DNA of 64,000 nucleotides from Dryocola sp031988645 (GTDB lineage Bacteria > Pseudomonadota > Gammaproteobacteria > Enterobacterales > Enterobacteriaceae), in the NCBI RefSeq assembly GCF_051307045.1, contig NZ_CP150452.1, forward strand, positions 62,001 to 126,000. The letters run 5' to 3'. The position numbers and the translations under genes were made by a program. Positions within the stretch are counted from its first letter, which is position 1. The number at the start of each line of letters is the position of its first letter. Positions 34,859-44,887 of this stretch are shown in pieces. The notes beneath the pieces were generated by a model. The model saw only the letters and a list, made by a program, of their open reading frames with translations, made no database searches and was not told where the DNA came from.

Positions 34859-36037
34859 ATGTTTGAGAAACGTCATCGCATTACGTTGTTATTCAATGCC
34901 AATAAAGCTTACGACCGCCAGGTCGTTGAAGGCGTAGGTGAATATTTGCAGGCGTCTCAATCAGAATGGGACATCTTTATCGAAGAGGATTTCCGCGCCC
35001 GGATCGACAATATCAAGGAGTGGCTGGGGGACGGGGTGATAGCGGATTTTGACGATACGGAAATCGAAAGGTTGCTCAAAGGCGCCGATGTGCCGATCGT
35101 GGGCGTCGGCGGCTCGTATCACAGGCCCGAGCATTATCCGCCGGTGCACTACATCGCCACGGATAACTACGCCCTCGTGCAGAGCGCGTTTTTACATCTG
35201 AAGGAAAAGGGCGTGCAGCGTTTTGCTTTCTACGGCCTGCCCGGCTCAAGCAACAAACGCTGGGCGGTGGAGCGTGAGCACGCCTTTCGCGAGCTGGTCG
35301 CGGAAGAGAAGTACCGCGGCGTGGTGTATCAGGGGATCGAGACGGCGCCGGAAAACTGGCAGCATGCGCAAAACAGGCTGGCTGACTGGGTGCAAACTTT
35401 GCCGCCGCAGACGGGGATTATTGCGGTTACCGACGCCAGGGCGCGCCATCTTTTGCAGGTGTGCGAGCATCTGCATATCCCGGTGCCGGAAAAGCTTTGC
35501 GTGATCGGCATCGATAACGAAGAGCTGACGCGCTATCTGTCCCGCGTCGCGCTCTCTTCCGTGGCGCAGGGCACGCGGCAGATGGGGTATCAGGCGGCCA
35601 AGCTGCTGCACCGCCTGCTGGATAACGAAGCGTTGCCGCTGCAGCGGGTTCTGGTGCCGCCGGTGCGGGTTGTGGAACGCCGCTCGACGGATTACCGCTC
35701 CTTACACGATCCGGCGGTGATTCAGGCGATGCACTACATCCGCAACCATGCCTGCAAGGGCATTAAGGTGGAGCAGGTGCTGGACGCGGTGGGGATTTCA
35801 CGCTCCAATCTTGAAAAGCGCTTTAAGGAAGAGGTGGGGGAAACCATCCATGCGGTTATCCACGCCGAAAAGCTGGAGAAGGCGCGCAGCCTGCTGGTTT
35901 CCACCTCCCTGTCGATAAACGAGATTTCTCAGATGTGCGGCTATCCTTCGCTGCAGTATTTCTATTCGGTATTTAAAAAAGAGTACGATACCACGCCAAA
36001 AGAGCACCGTGAGCGGTACAGCGAGATACTGGTTTAA
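34859..36037 (+). CDS. xylR: Xylose operon activator XylR
   Basis: 392 aa, the E. coli length. The N-terminal LacI-like ligand-binding domain (KRHRITLLFNANKAYDRQVVEG) binds xylose and the C-terminal AraC HTH domain (GISRSNLEKRFKEEVGETIH ... NEISQMCGYPSLQYFYSVFKK) binds DNA. It activates xylAB and xylFGH from the shared intergenic region. I start at ATG 34859; a longer open frame to 34820 is not conserved. Confidence 0.97.
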   Translation: MFEKRHRITLLFNANKAYDRQVVEGVGEYLQASQSEWDIFIEEDFRARIDNIKEWLGDGVIADFDDTEIERLLKGADVPIVGVGGSYHRPEHYPPVHYIATDNYALVQSAFLHLKEKGVQRFAFYGLPGSSNKRWAVEREHAFRELVAEEKYRGVVYQGIETAPENWQHAQNRLADWVQTLPPQTGIIAVTDARARHLLQVCEHLHIPVPEKLCVIGIDNEELTRYLSRVALSSVAQGTRQMGYQAAKLLHRLLDNEALPLQRVLVPPVRVVERRSTDYRSLHDPAVIQAMHYIRNHACKGIKVEQVLDAVGISRSNLEKRFKEEVGETIHAVIHAEKLEKARSLLVSTSLSINEISQMCGYPSLQYFYSVFKKEYDTTPKEHRERYSEILV

Positions 36038-36046
36038 TGAAAAAAA

Positions 36047-36078
36047 ACGCCTTCGGAAGAAGGCGTATAATTGTTTTT
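36047..36078 (+). terminator. xylR terminator
   Basis: ACGCCTTC and GAAGGCGT form an 8-bp stem around GGAA, preceded by an A-run and followed by an AT-rich stretch ending in Ts. Confidence 0.82.
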
Positions 36079-36111
36079 TTAACTTTGTTCTAACAAATCC
36101 GTTTTTATTAT

Positions 36112-36976
36112 TCAGTTCGCCGCCATCAGGCGTTGATTACTTTGGTACATCGCAAACAGGTAATTGTTATAGCTGCTGCCTTTTGTCGAATAACCTTTCA
36201 GCTTATGAATCATATTGCTGGCGGTCACTTCCTGATCGGCTTTACGCAGCTGCGCGCGCGACTTACGGAATGACTTATAGGCCCGGGTGCGTGTTCAGAT
36301 TGGTGACGTAGGCATTAACGCCTTCTTTCACCGAATCGTAATGCTGATAGCCTTTCACTTTACCGCTGTCGCTATTGCAATGCCTTTTGCTGCATTTCAT
36401 GCCGAACAGGTTGTTATTGCTGCGGGCAAGCTTAGAGGTGCCCCAGCCGCTTTCAGCCGCCGCCATCGTGGCCACCATATTGGTGGGAATGATGTCGACT
36501 TTTTCCATCAGCTGGTTCCACGGCACGCGGTTAGTGTTGCCGTTCCAGGCAATTTTATAGCGCTGCGTAATGCCTTTCAGGCGCGCGCGCTCGGAAGGCG
36601 ACCAGGCCTTTTCGTACTGCTTGGAAACAAGCCAGTTGCGATCGGCGGTGATAGCAGCGTTTTGACTGGTAATATATGGCATGACCGTCCGGAGAAACGC
36701 TCTTTTCCTTGGCGTTCCGGAAGGGTATTTTCGCAAATCAGGGAGCGATGCCAATTCACTATTGCGAGAATACTCTTTCTTACTGCTTGCCAACTTCTTA
36801 CTGCTTGTCTTAGTGCTGTGTATCTTTGTGCTTTTTGTCTTAACACTTTTTGTGTTAACGGCATGGGCTTTATGCGATTTTGGCTCATGTTTACTGGCTA
36901 TTACCCCAGTTGAAAAACTGAAGGTCAGTAACATAAGTATCGCAGCCCCAAATCGTCGGATTGGGGTTGATATCAT
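36112..36976 (-). pseudogene. bax: Bax glucosaminidase-domain protein, frameshifted as written
   Basis: Protein with a predicted glucosaminidase/lysozyme-like domain (VDIIPTNMVATMAAAESGWGTSKLARSNNNLFGMKC). It has an N-terminal hydrophobic signal and a basic, serine/lysine-rich linker (KSHKAHAVNTKSVKTKSTK). The frame breaks after YVTNLNTHP. Removing one C from CCC at 36282-36284 (CCGGGCCTAT to CCGGCCTAT on the coding strand) restores AYKSFRKSRAQLRKADQEV and an ending like E. coli Bax, 287 aa against 274. Likely intact in the organism. Confidence 0.87.
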
Positions 36977-37277
36977 TAGATCTCCTGGGCGGATCGATGC
37001 GTCTCGTGTGCCTTAATTGTCAAGGGGTTCGAATAAAGTAAACGCGAATACTAGCAAAAATAACGTTCCAGGGCACCAAAAGAAATAATCCCAATCCGAA
37101 GTGTTGTCACGTACGATCTTCTTATGACGGAGAAAAGTATCGTGATATGCGAGGGTTATCGCATAATTTAGCGAAATGATACTTCGATCACTCACCCTCC
37201 TTTCTCCTCCCTGCCGACCCGCCCGTCAGGATGAATATCATCAGCGAAAACAATGCCACACTGGTTAAAAGATACCC
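36977..37277. promoter_or_regulatory. bax/malS divergent region with possible MalT boxes
   Basis: 301 bp without a gene. AGGGAGGAGA (reverse of 37203-37212) matches the MalT box core GGGGAKGAGG at 8 of 10 positions, and GGATGA occurs at 37229-37234. E. coli malS is MalT-dependent, so these are candidates, but the match is only moderate. Confidence 0.4.
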
Positions 37278-39310
37278 ATGGTAAAAAAAATGAAAAAAAT
37301 TCCTCTGCTGCTTTTGTTATTCCCGGGCCTCGCGCTGGCAAACTGGACTGCGCCGGGTCTGAATCCCTTTAAAGAACAGTCTGCTGGCCTCTTTGTGAGC
37401 GAATCCAGGCTTGCGAAGGGGACTTTGCCGCTGAGCCTGAAGCTTGATGGAGCCTGCTGGCAGCCCGCCGAAACCATCAGGCTTAATCAAATGCTCTCCC
37501 TGAAGCCCTGTGCAGGCGACGCGCCGCAGTGGAAGCTGTTCCGCGAAGGGGATTACCAGGTGCAAATCGATACGCGCAGCGGCACGCCGACGCTGATGCT
37601 GAGCGTGAAGAGTACCGTCACGGCCCGCGCCTGACGACGTTACGCGCCAGTGCCCTAAATGGGACGGCAAACCCCTGACGGTTGACGTCAGTAAAACGTT
37701 CGCCGAAGGCGAACAGGTACGCGATTTTTACAGCGGACAAACGGCAAGCGTTAAACAGGGTCAGATAATCATGATGCCGGCGGCGAACAGCAACGGCCTG
37801 CTGCTGCTGGAAAGCGCGTCTACGGAAAAAGCCGCTCCCTTTAGCTGGCATAACGCGACGGTATATTTCGTGCTGACCGACCGCTTTGCGAATGGCAATC
37901 CCGCCAACGATAACAGCTACGGCCGCCATAAAGACGGCATGGAGGAAATTGCCACCTTCCACGGCGGCGACCTGGCGGGGTTGACCGGCAAGCTTGATTA
38001 TCTGCAAAACCTCGGCGTAAACGCCCTGTGGATAAGCTCGCCGCTGGAGCAAATTCACGGCTGGGTGGGCGGCGGTACCAAAGGGGACTTCCCGCACTAC
38101 GCCTATCACGGCTACTACACCATGGACTGGACGAAGCTCGACGCCAATATGGGCACCGAAGACGAGCTGCGCAAGCTGGTGGACGAAGCCCACAAACGCG
38201 GCATCCGCGTCCTGTTTGATATCGTCATGAACCATACCGGCTACGCTACCCTTGCGGATATGCAGGAGTACCAGTTCGGCGCGCTGTATTTAAAAGGCGA
38301 AGAACTGACGAAAACGCTGGGCAAACGCTGGACCGACTGGAAGCCCGGCCCCGGCCAGAGCTGGCACACCTTTAACGACTACATTAACTTCAGCGACAAA
38401 ACGGCCTGGCAAACCTGGTGGGGGAAAAACTGGATCCGCACGGATATCGGCGATTACGACAATCCGGGCTTTGACGATATCACTATGTCCCTCGCTTTCC
38501 TGCCGGATTTAAAAACCGAGTCTACGCGGGCCGCGGGGCTGCCGGTGTTCTATCGCCACAAGCCGGATACCAACGCTAAAGAGATTGCGGGTTATACGGT
38601 TCGCGACTACCTGACGCGCTGGCTGAGCCAGTGGGTGCGCGATTACGGCATTGACGGCTTCCGCGTCGATACCGCTAAACACGTTGAAAAAGACGCCTGG
38701 AAGCAGCTCAAAGCGCAGTCCGTGGAAGCGCTGGGCCGCGTGGAAAAAAGCGCATCCGGATAAAAAGATGGACGACGCCCCCTTCTGGATGACGGGCGAA
38801 TCCTGGGGCCACGGCGTGATGAAAAGCGACTACTACAGCAGCGGCTTTGACGCGATGATCAACTTCGATTATCAGGAGCAGGCCGCGAAAGCCACGGATT
38901 GCCTGGCGAACATCGATATCACCTGGCAGCAGATGGCGGAAAAGCTGCAGGATTTTAACGTGCTCAGCTATCTTTCATCGCATGATACCCGGCTGTTCCG
39001 CGAAGGCGGGCAGCGCGCAGCAGAACTGCTGTTGCTGGCTCCCGGCGCGGTACAGATTTTCTACGGCGACGAAACGGAACGTCCGTTTGGCCCCACCGGC
39101 TCCGATCCGCTGCAGGGCACGCGCTCCGATATGAACTGGGGTAAAAATACCGCCACGCTTGAGCACTGGGAAAAAATCAGCCGGTTCCGCGCGCGCCATC
39201 CGGCCGTTGGCGCGGGGAGGCAAACCACGCTGAGCATGAAAGAGGGTTACGGCTTTAGCCGCCAAAGCGGCGATGACAAAGTCATGGTGGTCTGGGCGGG
39301 GAACCCATAA
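37278..39310 (+). pseudogene. malS: Periplasmic alpha-amylase MalS, two frameshifts as written
   Basis: Cleaves maltodextrins in the periplasm. A signal peptide is visible (KKIPLLLLLFPGLALA). Amylase motifs are VLFDIVMNHTGY and GIDGFRVDTAKHVE, with the catalytic acid in WMTGESWGHG and LSYLSSHDTRLF. Two single-base insertions interrupt it: CCC at 37624-37626 (ACGGCCCGCG) and GGG at 38733-38735 (CTGGGCCGCG). Removing both gives 676 aa, exactly the E. coli length. Both lie at GGCC motifs. The start could also be ATG 37290. Confidence 0.9.
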
Positions 39311-39450
39311 GCCCGCGGCAACATTCTGTGCTGTCCTGGAGAGGATACGCAGCATATAGACATCTGCGGGCTATGCTTACTGTGTTTGCACCGCGACTTC
39401 TGCGGCGCTATGGTTAGCCTCTTTTTGACAGTAAGCGACAGATCTACGTT

Positions 39451-40704
39451 ATGACGTTTTCACTTTTCGGCGATAAATTTACCCGCCATGCAGGCATCAC
39501 ACGCCTGATGGAGGACCTCAACGACGGTTTACGCACGCCGGGCGCTATTATGCTCGGCGGTGGAAACCCGGCACAGATTCCCGCGATGAACGATTATTTC
39601 CAGAACCTGCTGACGGACATGCTGGCAAACGGGAAAATGACCGACGCGCTGTGTAATTATGATGGTCCGCAGGGGAAAAGTGAGTTACTCGACGCGCTTG
39701 CCAGCCTGCTGCGCACTGAATTAGGTTGGGATATTGAACCGCAGAATATTGCACTGACAAACGGCAGTCAGAGCGCATTTTTCTACTTGTTTAACCTCTT
39801 TGCCGGCCGTCACGCCGACGGCAGCACCAAAAAGGTGCTCTTCCCGCTGGCGCCTGAGTATATCGGCTACGGCGATTCAGGCCTCGAAGAGGATCTCTTC
39901 GTTTCGGCGCGCCCGAACATCGAGCTGCTGCCGGAAGGCCAGTTCAAATACCACGTCGATTTCGAACATCTGCACATCGGCCAGGACACCGGGATGATTT
40001 GCGTCTCGCGCCCGACCAACCCGACGGGCAACGTCATTACCGACGAAGAGCTGATCAAGCTCGATGCGCTGGCGCACCAGCACGGCATCCCGCTGGTGAT
40101 TGATAACGCTTACGGCGTGCCGTTCCCCGGCATCATTTTCAGCCAGGCGCGCCCGCTGTGGAATCCGAACATCGTGCTGTGCATGAGCCTGTCGAAGCTG
40201 GGCCTGCCGGGCACCCGCTGCGGCATTATCATCGCCAACGAAAAAATCATCTCGGCCGTGAGCAATATGAACGGCATTATCAGCCTTGCTCCCGGCGGTA
40301 TCGGGCCTGCGATGGCGACGGAGATGATTAAACGCAACGATCTGCTGCGCCTGTCTGAAACCGTCATCAAGCCGTTTTATTATCAGCGCGTTCAGCAAAC
40401 TATCGCCGTTCTTCGCCGCTACCTGTCGCCGGAACGCTGCCTGATCCATAAACCGGAAGGCGCGATTTTCCTCTGGCTGTGGTTTAAGGATTTGCCGATC
40501 ACCACCGAACTGCTCTACCAGCGCCTGAAAAAGCGCGGCGTGCTGATGGTGCCGGGCGACTACTTCTTCCCCGGACTTGATAAGCCCTGGCCGCACACGC
40601 ACCAGTGCATGCGTATGAACTACGTGCCGGAGCCGGAAAAAATCGAGGCGGGCGTGAAGATTCTGGCCGAAGAGATCGAGCGGGCCTGGAACGAATCCGT
40701 ATAA
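39451..40704 (+). CDS. avtA: Valine--pyruvate aminotransferase
   Basis: 417 aa, the E. coli length. PLP-dependent class I/II aminotransferase that interconverts valine and alanine (transaminase C). The fold and cofactor residues are visible: ALTNGSQSAFFYLFNLFAG, the cofactor aspartate region VIDNAYGVPFPGI and the PLP lysine in MSLSKLGLPGTRCG. It follows malS after 140 bp, as in E. coli. Confidence 0.96.
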   Translation: MTFSLFGDKFTRHAGITRLMEDLNDGLRTPGAIMLGGGNPAQIPAMNDYFQNLLTDMLANGKMTDALCNYDGPQGKSELLDALASLLRTELGWDIEPQNIALTNGSQSAFFYLFNLFAGRHADGSTKKVLFPLAPEYIGYGDSGLEEDLFVSARPNIELLPEGQFKYHVDFEHLHIGQDTGMICVSRPTNPTGNVITDEELIKLDALAHQHGIPLVIDNAYGVPFPGIIFSQARPLWNPNIVLCMSLSKLGLPGTRCGIIIANEKIISAVSNMNGIISLAPGGIGPAMATEMIKRNDLLRLSETVIKPFYYQRVQQTIAVLRRYLSPERCLIHKPEGAIFLWLWFKDLPITTELLYQRLKKRGVLMVPGDYFFPGLDKPWPHTHQCMRMNYVPEPEKIEAGVKILAEEIERAWNESV

Positions 40705-40712
40705 AAAACTAT

Positions 40713-40747
40713 GGCGGTGTGGATAACGCCTGCGATTATCCACGCCG
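40713..40747. repeat. Palindrome after avtA
   Basis: GGCGGTGTGGATAA and TTATCCACGCC pair around an 8-base loop. Same palindrome family; may end avtA mRNA. Confidence 0.55.
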
Positions 40748-40885
40748 GGATTTTTATTGCAGGCGATTTTCCATCGCGACGCTTGCGGGCAAAGGTCCTT
40801 TCAGGACGCGAGGGAATTTGGCCGGATATATAAATCAGTGAATCAAGAGGTTATATCAATCGCACTCCTGCCTGTTCACTTTGCA

Positions 40886-41300
40886 TCAGCCCTTTCTAAT
40901 CATTAATTGCACCAGGCGGCTTTTAATACGGAAGCACAGCTCGCGCGTCTGGAATTCTTTTTGCGGCGTTAAAATATCATTCACGTCAGCGCCGATAGCT
41001 TCTTTAACCCGCAGATATTTATCGGTAGAGGCGCTTAGCTTCTGGAATTCTGCCTGATATTTATTATAGGAAGCTTTGTTATACACCTGCATCGCATCCA
41101 GCTCCTTACGGCATTCCTGTAAGCGCTGCGCCTGCAGTTTTTCTGCTTCAGCCTGCGGATCGATTTGCGGCTGGGCGACGGGCGCCGAGGCCCTGCGCAG
41201 GGACAACGGCGGCTGGCGTCACCACGCTTTCAGGCGCTTTGCGGGCGCATCCCGTCAATAATAACAGGCTCAATCCCGTGATAACTGTTAATTTCTTCAT
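40886..41300 (-). pseudogene. Unrecognised small lipoprotein, frameshifted as written
   Basis: Starts MKKLTVITGLSLLLLTGCA with a clear lipobox (LTGC), then an alanine/proline-rich linker, then a charged helical region (AEAEKLQAQRLQECRKELDAMQ and onward) ending SRLVQLMIRKG. The signal peptide and the body are in different frames. Removing one C from CCC at 41191-41193 (CAGGGCCTCG to CAGGCCTCG on the coding strand) joins them into 137 aa. I do not recognise the family. It occupies the place where E. coli has ysaA. Confidence 0.7.
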
Positions 41301-41810
41301 GCTTTTCCCTTTATTATGCGTATGAAAAGGAGATTAATTTTCCATACCGTAACCTGTGCCGGCATGGTTGTATTTTGCGCTATCGCTATGCGTTGACGGC
41401 AGGCATTATCAGGCCGGGAATATCTCATTAACTATAATTGCGATCAATATTATCTCCCGATATTTTAGGCTGAAAGGGTTATTTATGAATAAGCGAGGCG
41501 ATATTTTTTATCAGGCGCCCGGCTATTTATCGAATAGCTGAGTATTTTGGCTTTAATTTGCCTGATTGCATTAATGAATTAAATAAATTCATTCGCAAAA
41601 CGGGGAAAAACTATTTTTCATCCCGGCGGCGGCAGATAACGTTTCCACCTCCCGGATTCGGCTTTCCGGTTCGCCTGTCCCGTGCGCCAACCTGGGTATC
41701 AGCTCCGCAGCCTTTGCGGTCGCTCTCACGCATGCGGCATTTGGGGATTGATAAAGAGGGGATTTAGCCGGACACTGGTTTTAACCCTACATTTTCTATC
41801 AGGTATCAAC
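41301..41810. other. 510-bp gap before yajD
   Basis: AT-rich in the first two thirds. Short open frames occur on both strands but none has a ribosome site or recognisable product. I see promoters for the two divergent genes as the likely content and nothing else. Confidence 0.4.
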
Positions 41811-42158
41811 ATGGCCATTATCCCGAAAAACTATACGCGGCTGGAAAGCGGCTACCGCGAGAAGGCGCTGAAGCTCTTTCCGTGGGTCTGCGGGCGCTGC
41901 TCCCGCGAGTTTGTCTATTCGAACCTGCGCGAGCTGACCGTGCATCACATGGATCACGACCACACTAACAACCCGGAAGACGGCAGCAACTGGGAATTAT
42001 TGTGCCTGTACTGCCACGATCACGAGCACTCCAAATACACCGAGGCCGACCAGTACGGCTCCAGGGTGATTGCCGGTGAGGATGCGCAAAAAGACGTCGG
42101 CGAAGCCACCTACAATCCGTTTGCGGATTTGAAGGCGATGCTGAATAAGAAAGGCTAG
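41811..42158 (+). CDS. yajD: HNH nuclease family protein YajD
   Basis: 115 aa, E. coli YajD length and near-identical sequence (MAIIPKNYTRLESGYREKALKLFPWVCGRC). The HNH/beta-beta-alpha-metal fold is visible with two CXXC zinc pairs (CGRC and CLYCHDHEH) around TVHHMDHDHTNNPEDGSNWELL. It is a putative nuclease without a defined role. I use ATG 41811. In E. coli the gene lies beside tsx, so the local order differs. Confidence 0.94.
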   Translation: MAIIPKNYTRLESGYREKALKLFPWVCGRCSREFVYSNLRELTVHHMDHDHTNNPEDGSNWELLCLYCHDHEHSKYTEADQYGSRVIAGEDAQKDVGEATYNPFADLKAMLNKKG

Positions 42159-42166
42159 CAAAGCAA

Positions 42167-42188
42167 ACCCTCTCCCGCAGGAGAGGGT
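42167..42188. terminator. Terminator between convergent yajD and aldB
   Basis: ACCCTCTCC and GGAGAGGGT form a 9-bp stem around CGCA. There is no strong T-run. The core also recurs at 51.25 kb as part of a CCCTCTCC-type repeat. Confidence 0.6.
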
Positions 42189-42198
42189 GAAATATCCC

Positions 42199-43737
42199 TC
42201 AGAACAGCCCTAACGGCTTATCGGAATAGCTTACCAGCAGGCACTTGGTTTGCTGATAGTGCTCCAGCATCATCTTATGGGTTTCACGCCCGATGCCGGA
42301 CTGCTTATAGCCGCCAAAGGCCGCGTGCGCCGGATAGGCGTGGTAGCAGTTGGTCCACACGCGTCCTGCCTGAATGCCGCGGCCCATTTTGTAGGCCACG
42401 CTGCCGTTGCGGCTCCAGACGCCTGCTCCCAGGCCGTATTCCGTGTCGTTCGCCAGCTCCAGCGCCTCCTCCATGGTTTTAAAGGTGGTGACGGCAAGCA
42501 CCGGGCCAAAAATCTCCTCCTGGAAGACACGCATGTTGTTTTTACCAAACAGGATGGTCGGCTCCAGGTAATAGCCGGCTTTCAGGTCGCCATCAAGCGC
42601 CTTGCGGCGCCCGCCGGTCAGCACGTCCGCCCCTTCTTTTTTACCGATATCGATATAGTTAAGGATGGTTTCCATCTGGCCCTGGGATACCTGGGCGCCC
42701 ATCTGCGTGCTGGCGTCCAGCGGGTTGCCGCTGCGGATAGACTCTACGCGGCGAATGGCGCGTTCCATAAAGCGTTCATAGATAGATTCCTGCACCAGCG
42801 CGCGGCTCGGGCAGGTGCAGACTTCGCCCTGGTTAAAGGCGAACAGCGCAAAGCCTTCCAGCGCCTTGTCGAAGAAGGCGTCCTCTTCGTCCATCACGTC
42901 GGCAAAGAAAATGTTCGGGGATTTGCCGCCCAGCTCCAGCGTCACCGGAATAATATTCTGCGTCGCGTACTGCATGATTTGCTGGCCCACTTCGGTGGAA
43001 CCGGTAAAGGCGACTTTGGCGATGCGTTTTGAGGTGGCGAGGTATTCACCGATTTCGCCGCCCGCGCCGTTCACCACGTTGATCACGCCCGGCGGCAGTA
43101 AATCGCCGACCAGCTCCATCAGCAACAGCACGGAAAGCGGCGTCAGGCGCGCGGGTTTGAGTACAATGCAGTTTCCCGCCGCCAGCGCCGGCGCCATCTT
43201 CCAGCTCGCCATCAGCAGCGGGAAGTTCCACGGGATGATTTGTGCGACGACGCCCAGCGGCTCGTGGAAGTGGTACGCCACGGTTTCGCCGTCAACTTCG
43301 CTGATGCCGCCCTCCTGGGCGCGAATACAGGAAGCGAAATAGCGGAAGTGGTCGATGGCCAGCGGCACGTCGGCGGCGGTGGTTTCACGGATAGGCTTGC
43401 CGTTATCCCAGGTTTCGGCGGCGGCGAGCAGGTCAATGTTCTGCTCCATGCGGTCGGCGATTTTTAGCAGGATATTCGCGCGTTCCTGCACGGACATGCC
43501 GCCCCAGCCCGCTTTCGCCTCGTGGGCGGCGTCAAGGGCGAGATCGATATCGCCCTTGCCGGAGCTTGCGATTTCACACAGCGGCTGTCCGGTGACCGGG
43601 GTAAGATTCTCGTAATACTGGCCGTCTACCGGCGCCACCCACTGGCCGCCGATATAGTTGTCGTAACGTGGTTTCAGCCTGAGCGGAAAGCCATATTCGC
43701 CGGGGATAATGCGGGTATCGGGAGGATTGGTTGTCAT
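42199..43737 (-). CDS. aldB: Aldehyde dehydrogenase AldB
   Basis: 512 aa, the E. coli length. NADP-dependent oxidation of acetaldehyde and similar aldehydes to acids, induced in stationary phase in E. coli. Catalytic glutamate in VTLELGGKSPN, catalytic cysteine in FNQGEVCTCPSRALVQ and the nucleotide motif FTGSTEVGQQ are visible. Start at ATG 43737 (MTTNPPDTRIIPGEYGFPL), with AAGGAGAAC upstream; a longer frame to 43767 is not conserved. It is divergent from the ROK gene. Confidence 0.96.
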   Translation of the reverse strand: MTTNPPDTRIIPGEYGFPLRLKPRYDNYIGGQWVAPVDGQYYENLTPVTGQPLCEIASSGKGDIDLALDAAHEAKAGWGGMSVQERANILLKIADRMEQNIDLLAAAETWDNGKPIRETTAADVPLAIDHFRYFASCIRAQEGGISEVDGETVAYHFHEPLGVVAQIIPWNFPLLMASWKMAPALAAGNCIVLKPARLTPLSVLLLMELVGDLLPPGVINVVNGAGGEIGEYLATSKRIAKVAFTGSTEVGQQIMQYATQNIIPVTLELGGKSPNIFFADVMDEEDAFFDKALEGFALFAFNQGEVCTCPSRALVQESIYERFMERAIRRVESIRSGNPLDASTQMGAQVSQGQMETILNYIDIGKKEGADVLTGGRRKALDGDLKAGYYLEPTILFGKNNMRVFQEEIFGPVLAVTTFKTMEEALELANDTEYGLGAGVWSRNGSVAYKMGRGIQAGRVWTNCYHAYPAHAAFGGYKQSGIGRETHKMMLEHYQQTKCLLVSYSDKPLGLF

Positions 43738-43926
43738 GATGTTCTCCTTGTCGCGGTTGCTTATCAAGGATAGATGTCGTTGACGATTTTTCCGCCAGCG
43801 CCTGAAGGGTTTACGACGCGGCTCACGGATTAAATTTTTTTGATTCGGAGTATTCAGCCAGCAGGCTAACTAAATTGATTCATACTTGAAGATTACCTTT
43901 TTCCCGTTTCGCCACAAGGATTGCTC

Positions 43927-44799
43927 ATGCGCCTGTTTATTAGTTTCGATGTAGGCGGTACCCATGTAAAACATGGTCTGTTCACCGAAGAGGGGGAGGT
44001 GCTGATAGCTGAAGAATACGATACCCACTACGACCGCCAGCTGTTTTTGTCCTCCTGGCAAAGCGTGGTGGCCGGCTACCGGCAGCATAACGAAATCGCC
44101 GGCATCGCCATCAGTTTCCCCGGCTACATCAATCCGATTACCGGCAGCGTCCCTAAGGCCGGATCGCTGACGTTTCTGGACGGCTGCAACCTGCTGGAAA
44201 TGTTCGGCGAGCTGACAGATTTGCCGATCACCGTTGAAAACGACGCTAACTGCGCCGCCCTCGGCGAGATGTGGCTGGGCGCCGGCCATGATTATGATTC
44301 GCTGGTGTGCGTGACCATCGGCACCGGCATCGGCGGCGGCATTATCGTCAACCGCGAGCTGATGCGCGGTTCGCACTACCGCGCCGGGGAGTTCGGCGTG
44401 CTGCCCGTTGGGCAATACGGCGAAGATATGCACCAGCTGGCCTCGGCCAAAGGGCTGATGGACGCCTGCCGCCGCGAGATGAATATTCCGGCGGACGAAA
44501 AAATTCACGGCCAGGATATTTTTGCCCGCGCCGAGACGGATTTACACATTCAGGGCGTGATTGATAACTGGGTGAAATACCTGGCGCGCGGGATATACAG
44601 CGTGGTGTCGCTGTTCGACCCGCAGGCGATTTTGCTCGGCGGCGGCGTAAGCACGCAGCCGATGCTGTACCCGATGCTGGAGCGCCACCTTGAAGGGTTT
44701 AAGTTCTGGGACGTGCTCAAGGTGCCGATTCGCCCGTGTAAGCTTGGCAATAAAGCCGGGATGCTGGGCGCGGTTTGGCTGGCCAGGCAGAAGGATTGA
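43927..44799 (+). CDS. ROK-family protein, possible sugar kinase
   Basis: 290 aa. ROK-family ATPase fold: phosphate-1 loop FDVGGTHVKHGLF, the catalytic aspartate region ENDANCAALGEMWLGAG, then VCVTIGTGIGGGIIVN and LLGGGVSTQP. The zinc-binding CXCGXXGCXE motif of many ROK kinases is absent, replaced by a GEFGVLPVG stretch. I start at ATG 43927 with AAGGA upstream; a TTG two codons earlier is possible. The substrate is unknown, and there is no transporter or regulator beside it to indicate one. Confidence 0.88.
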   Translation: MRLFISFDVGGTHVKHGLFTEEGEVLIAEEYDTHYDRQLFLSSWQSVVAGYRQHNEIAGIAISFPGYINPITGSVPKAGSLTFLDGCNLLEMFGELTDLPITVENDANCAALGEMWLGAGHDYDSLVCVTIGTGIGGGIIVNRELMRGSHYRAGEFGVLPVGQYGEDMHQLASAKGLMDACRREMNIPADEKIHGQDIFARAETDLHIQGVIDNWVKYLARGIYSVVSLFDPQAILLGGGVSTQPMLYPMLERHLEGFKFWDVLKVPIRPCKLGNKAGMLGAVWLARQKD

Positions 44800-44802
44800 T
44801 TG

Positions 44803-44882
44803 CGGCCGGTGGCAGCCAGATGTCGCATGGCGCTGACGCTTATTGCAGGGCCAGCAGGGCGGTTCGCGCTGCCGCCCGCCAG
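44803..44882. repeat. Tandem palindromic elements between ROK gene and selB
   Basis: An imperfect element (GGTGGCAGCCAG ... GGCGCTGACGCTTATTGCAGGGCC) followed by GGGCGGTTCGCGCTGCCGCCCGCC. Same family as in the rha operon, here between convergent genes. Confidence 0.5.
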
Positions 44883-44887
44883 TTCCC

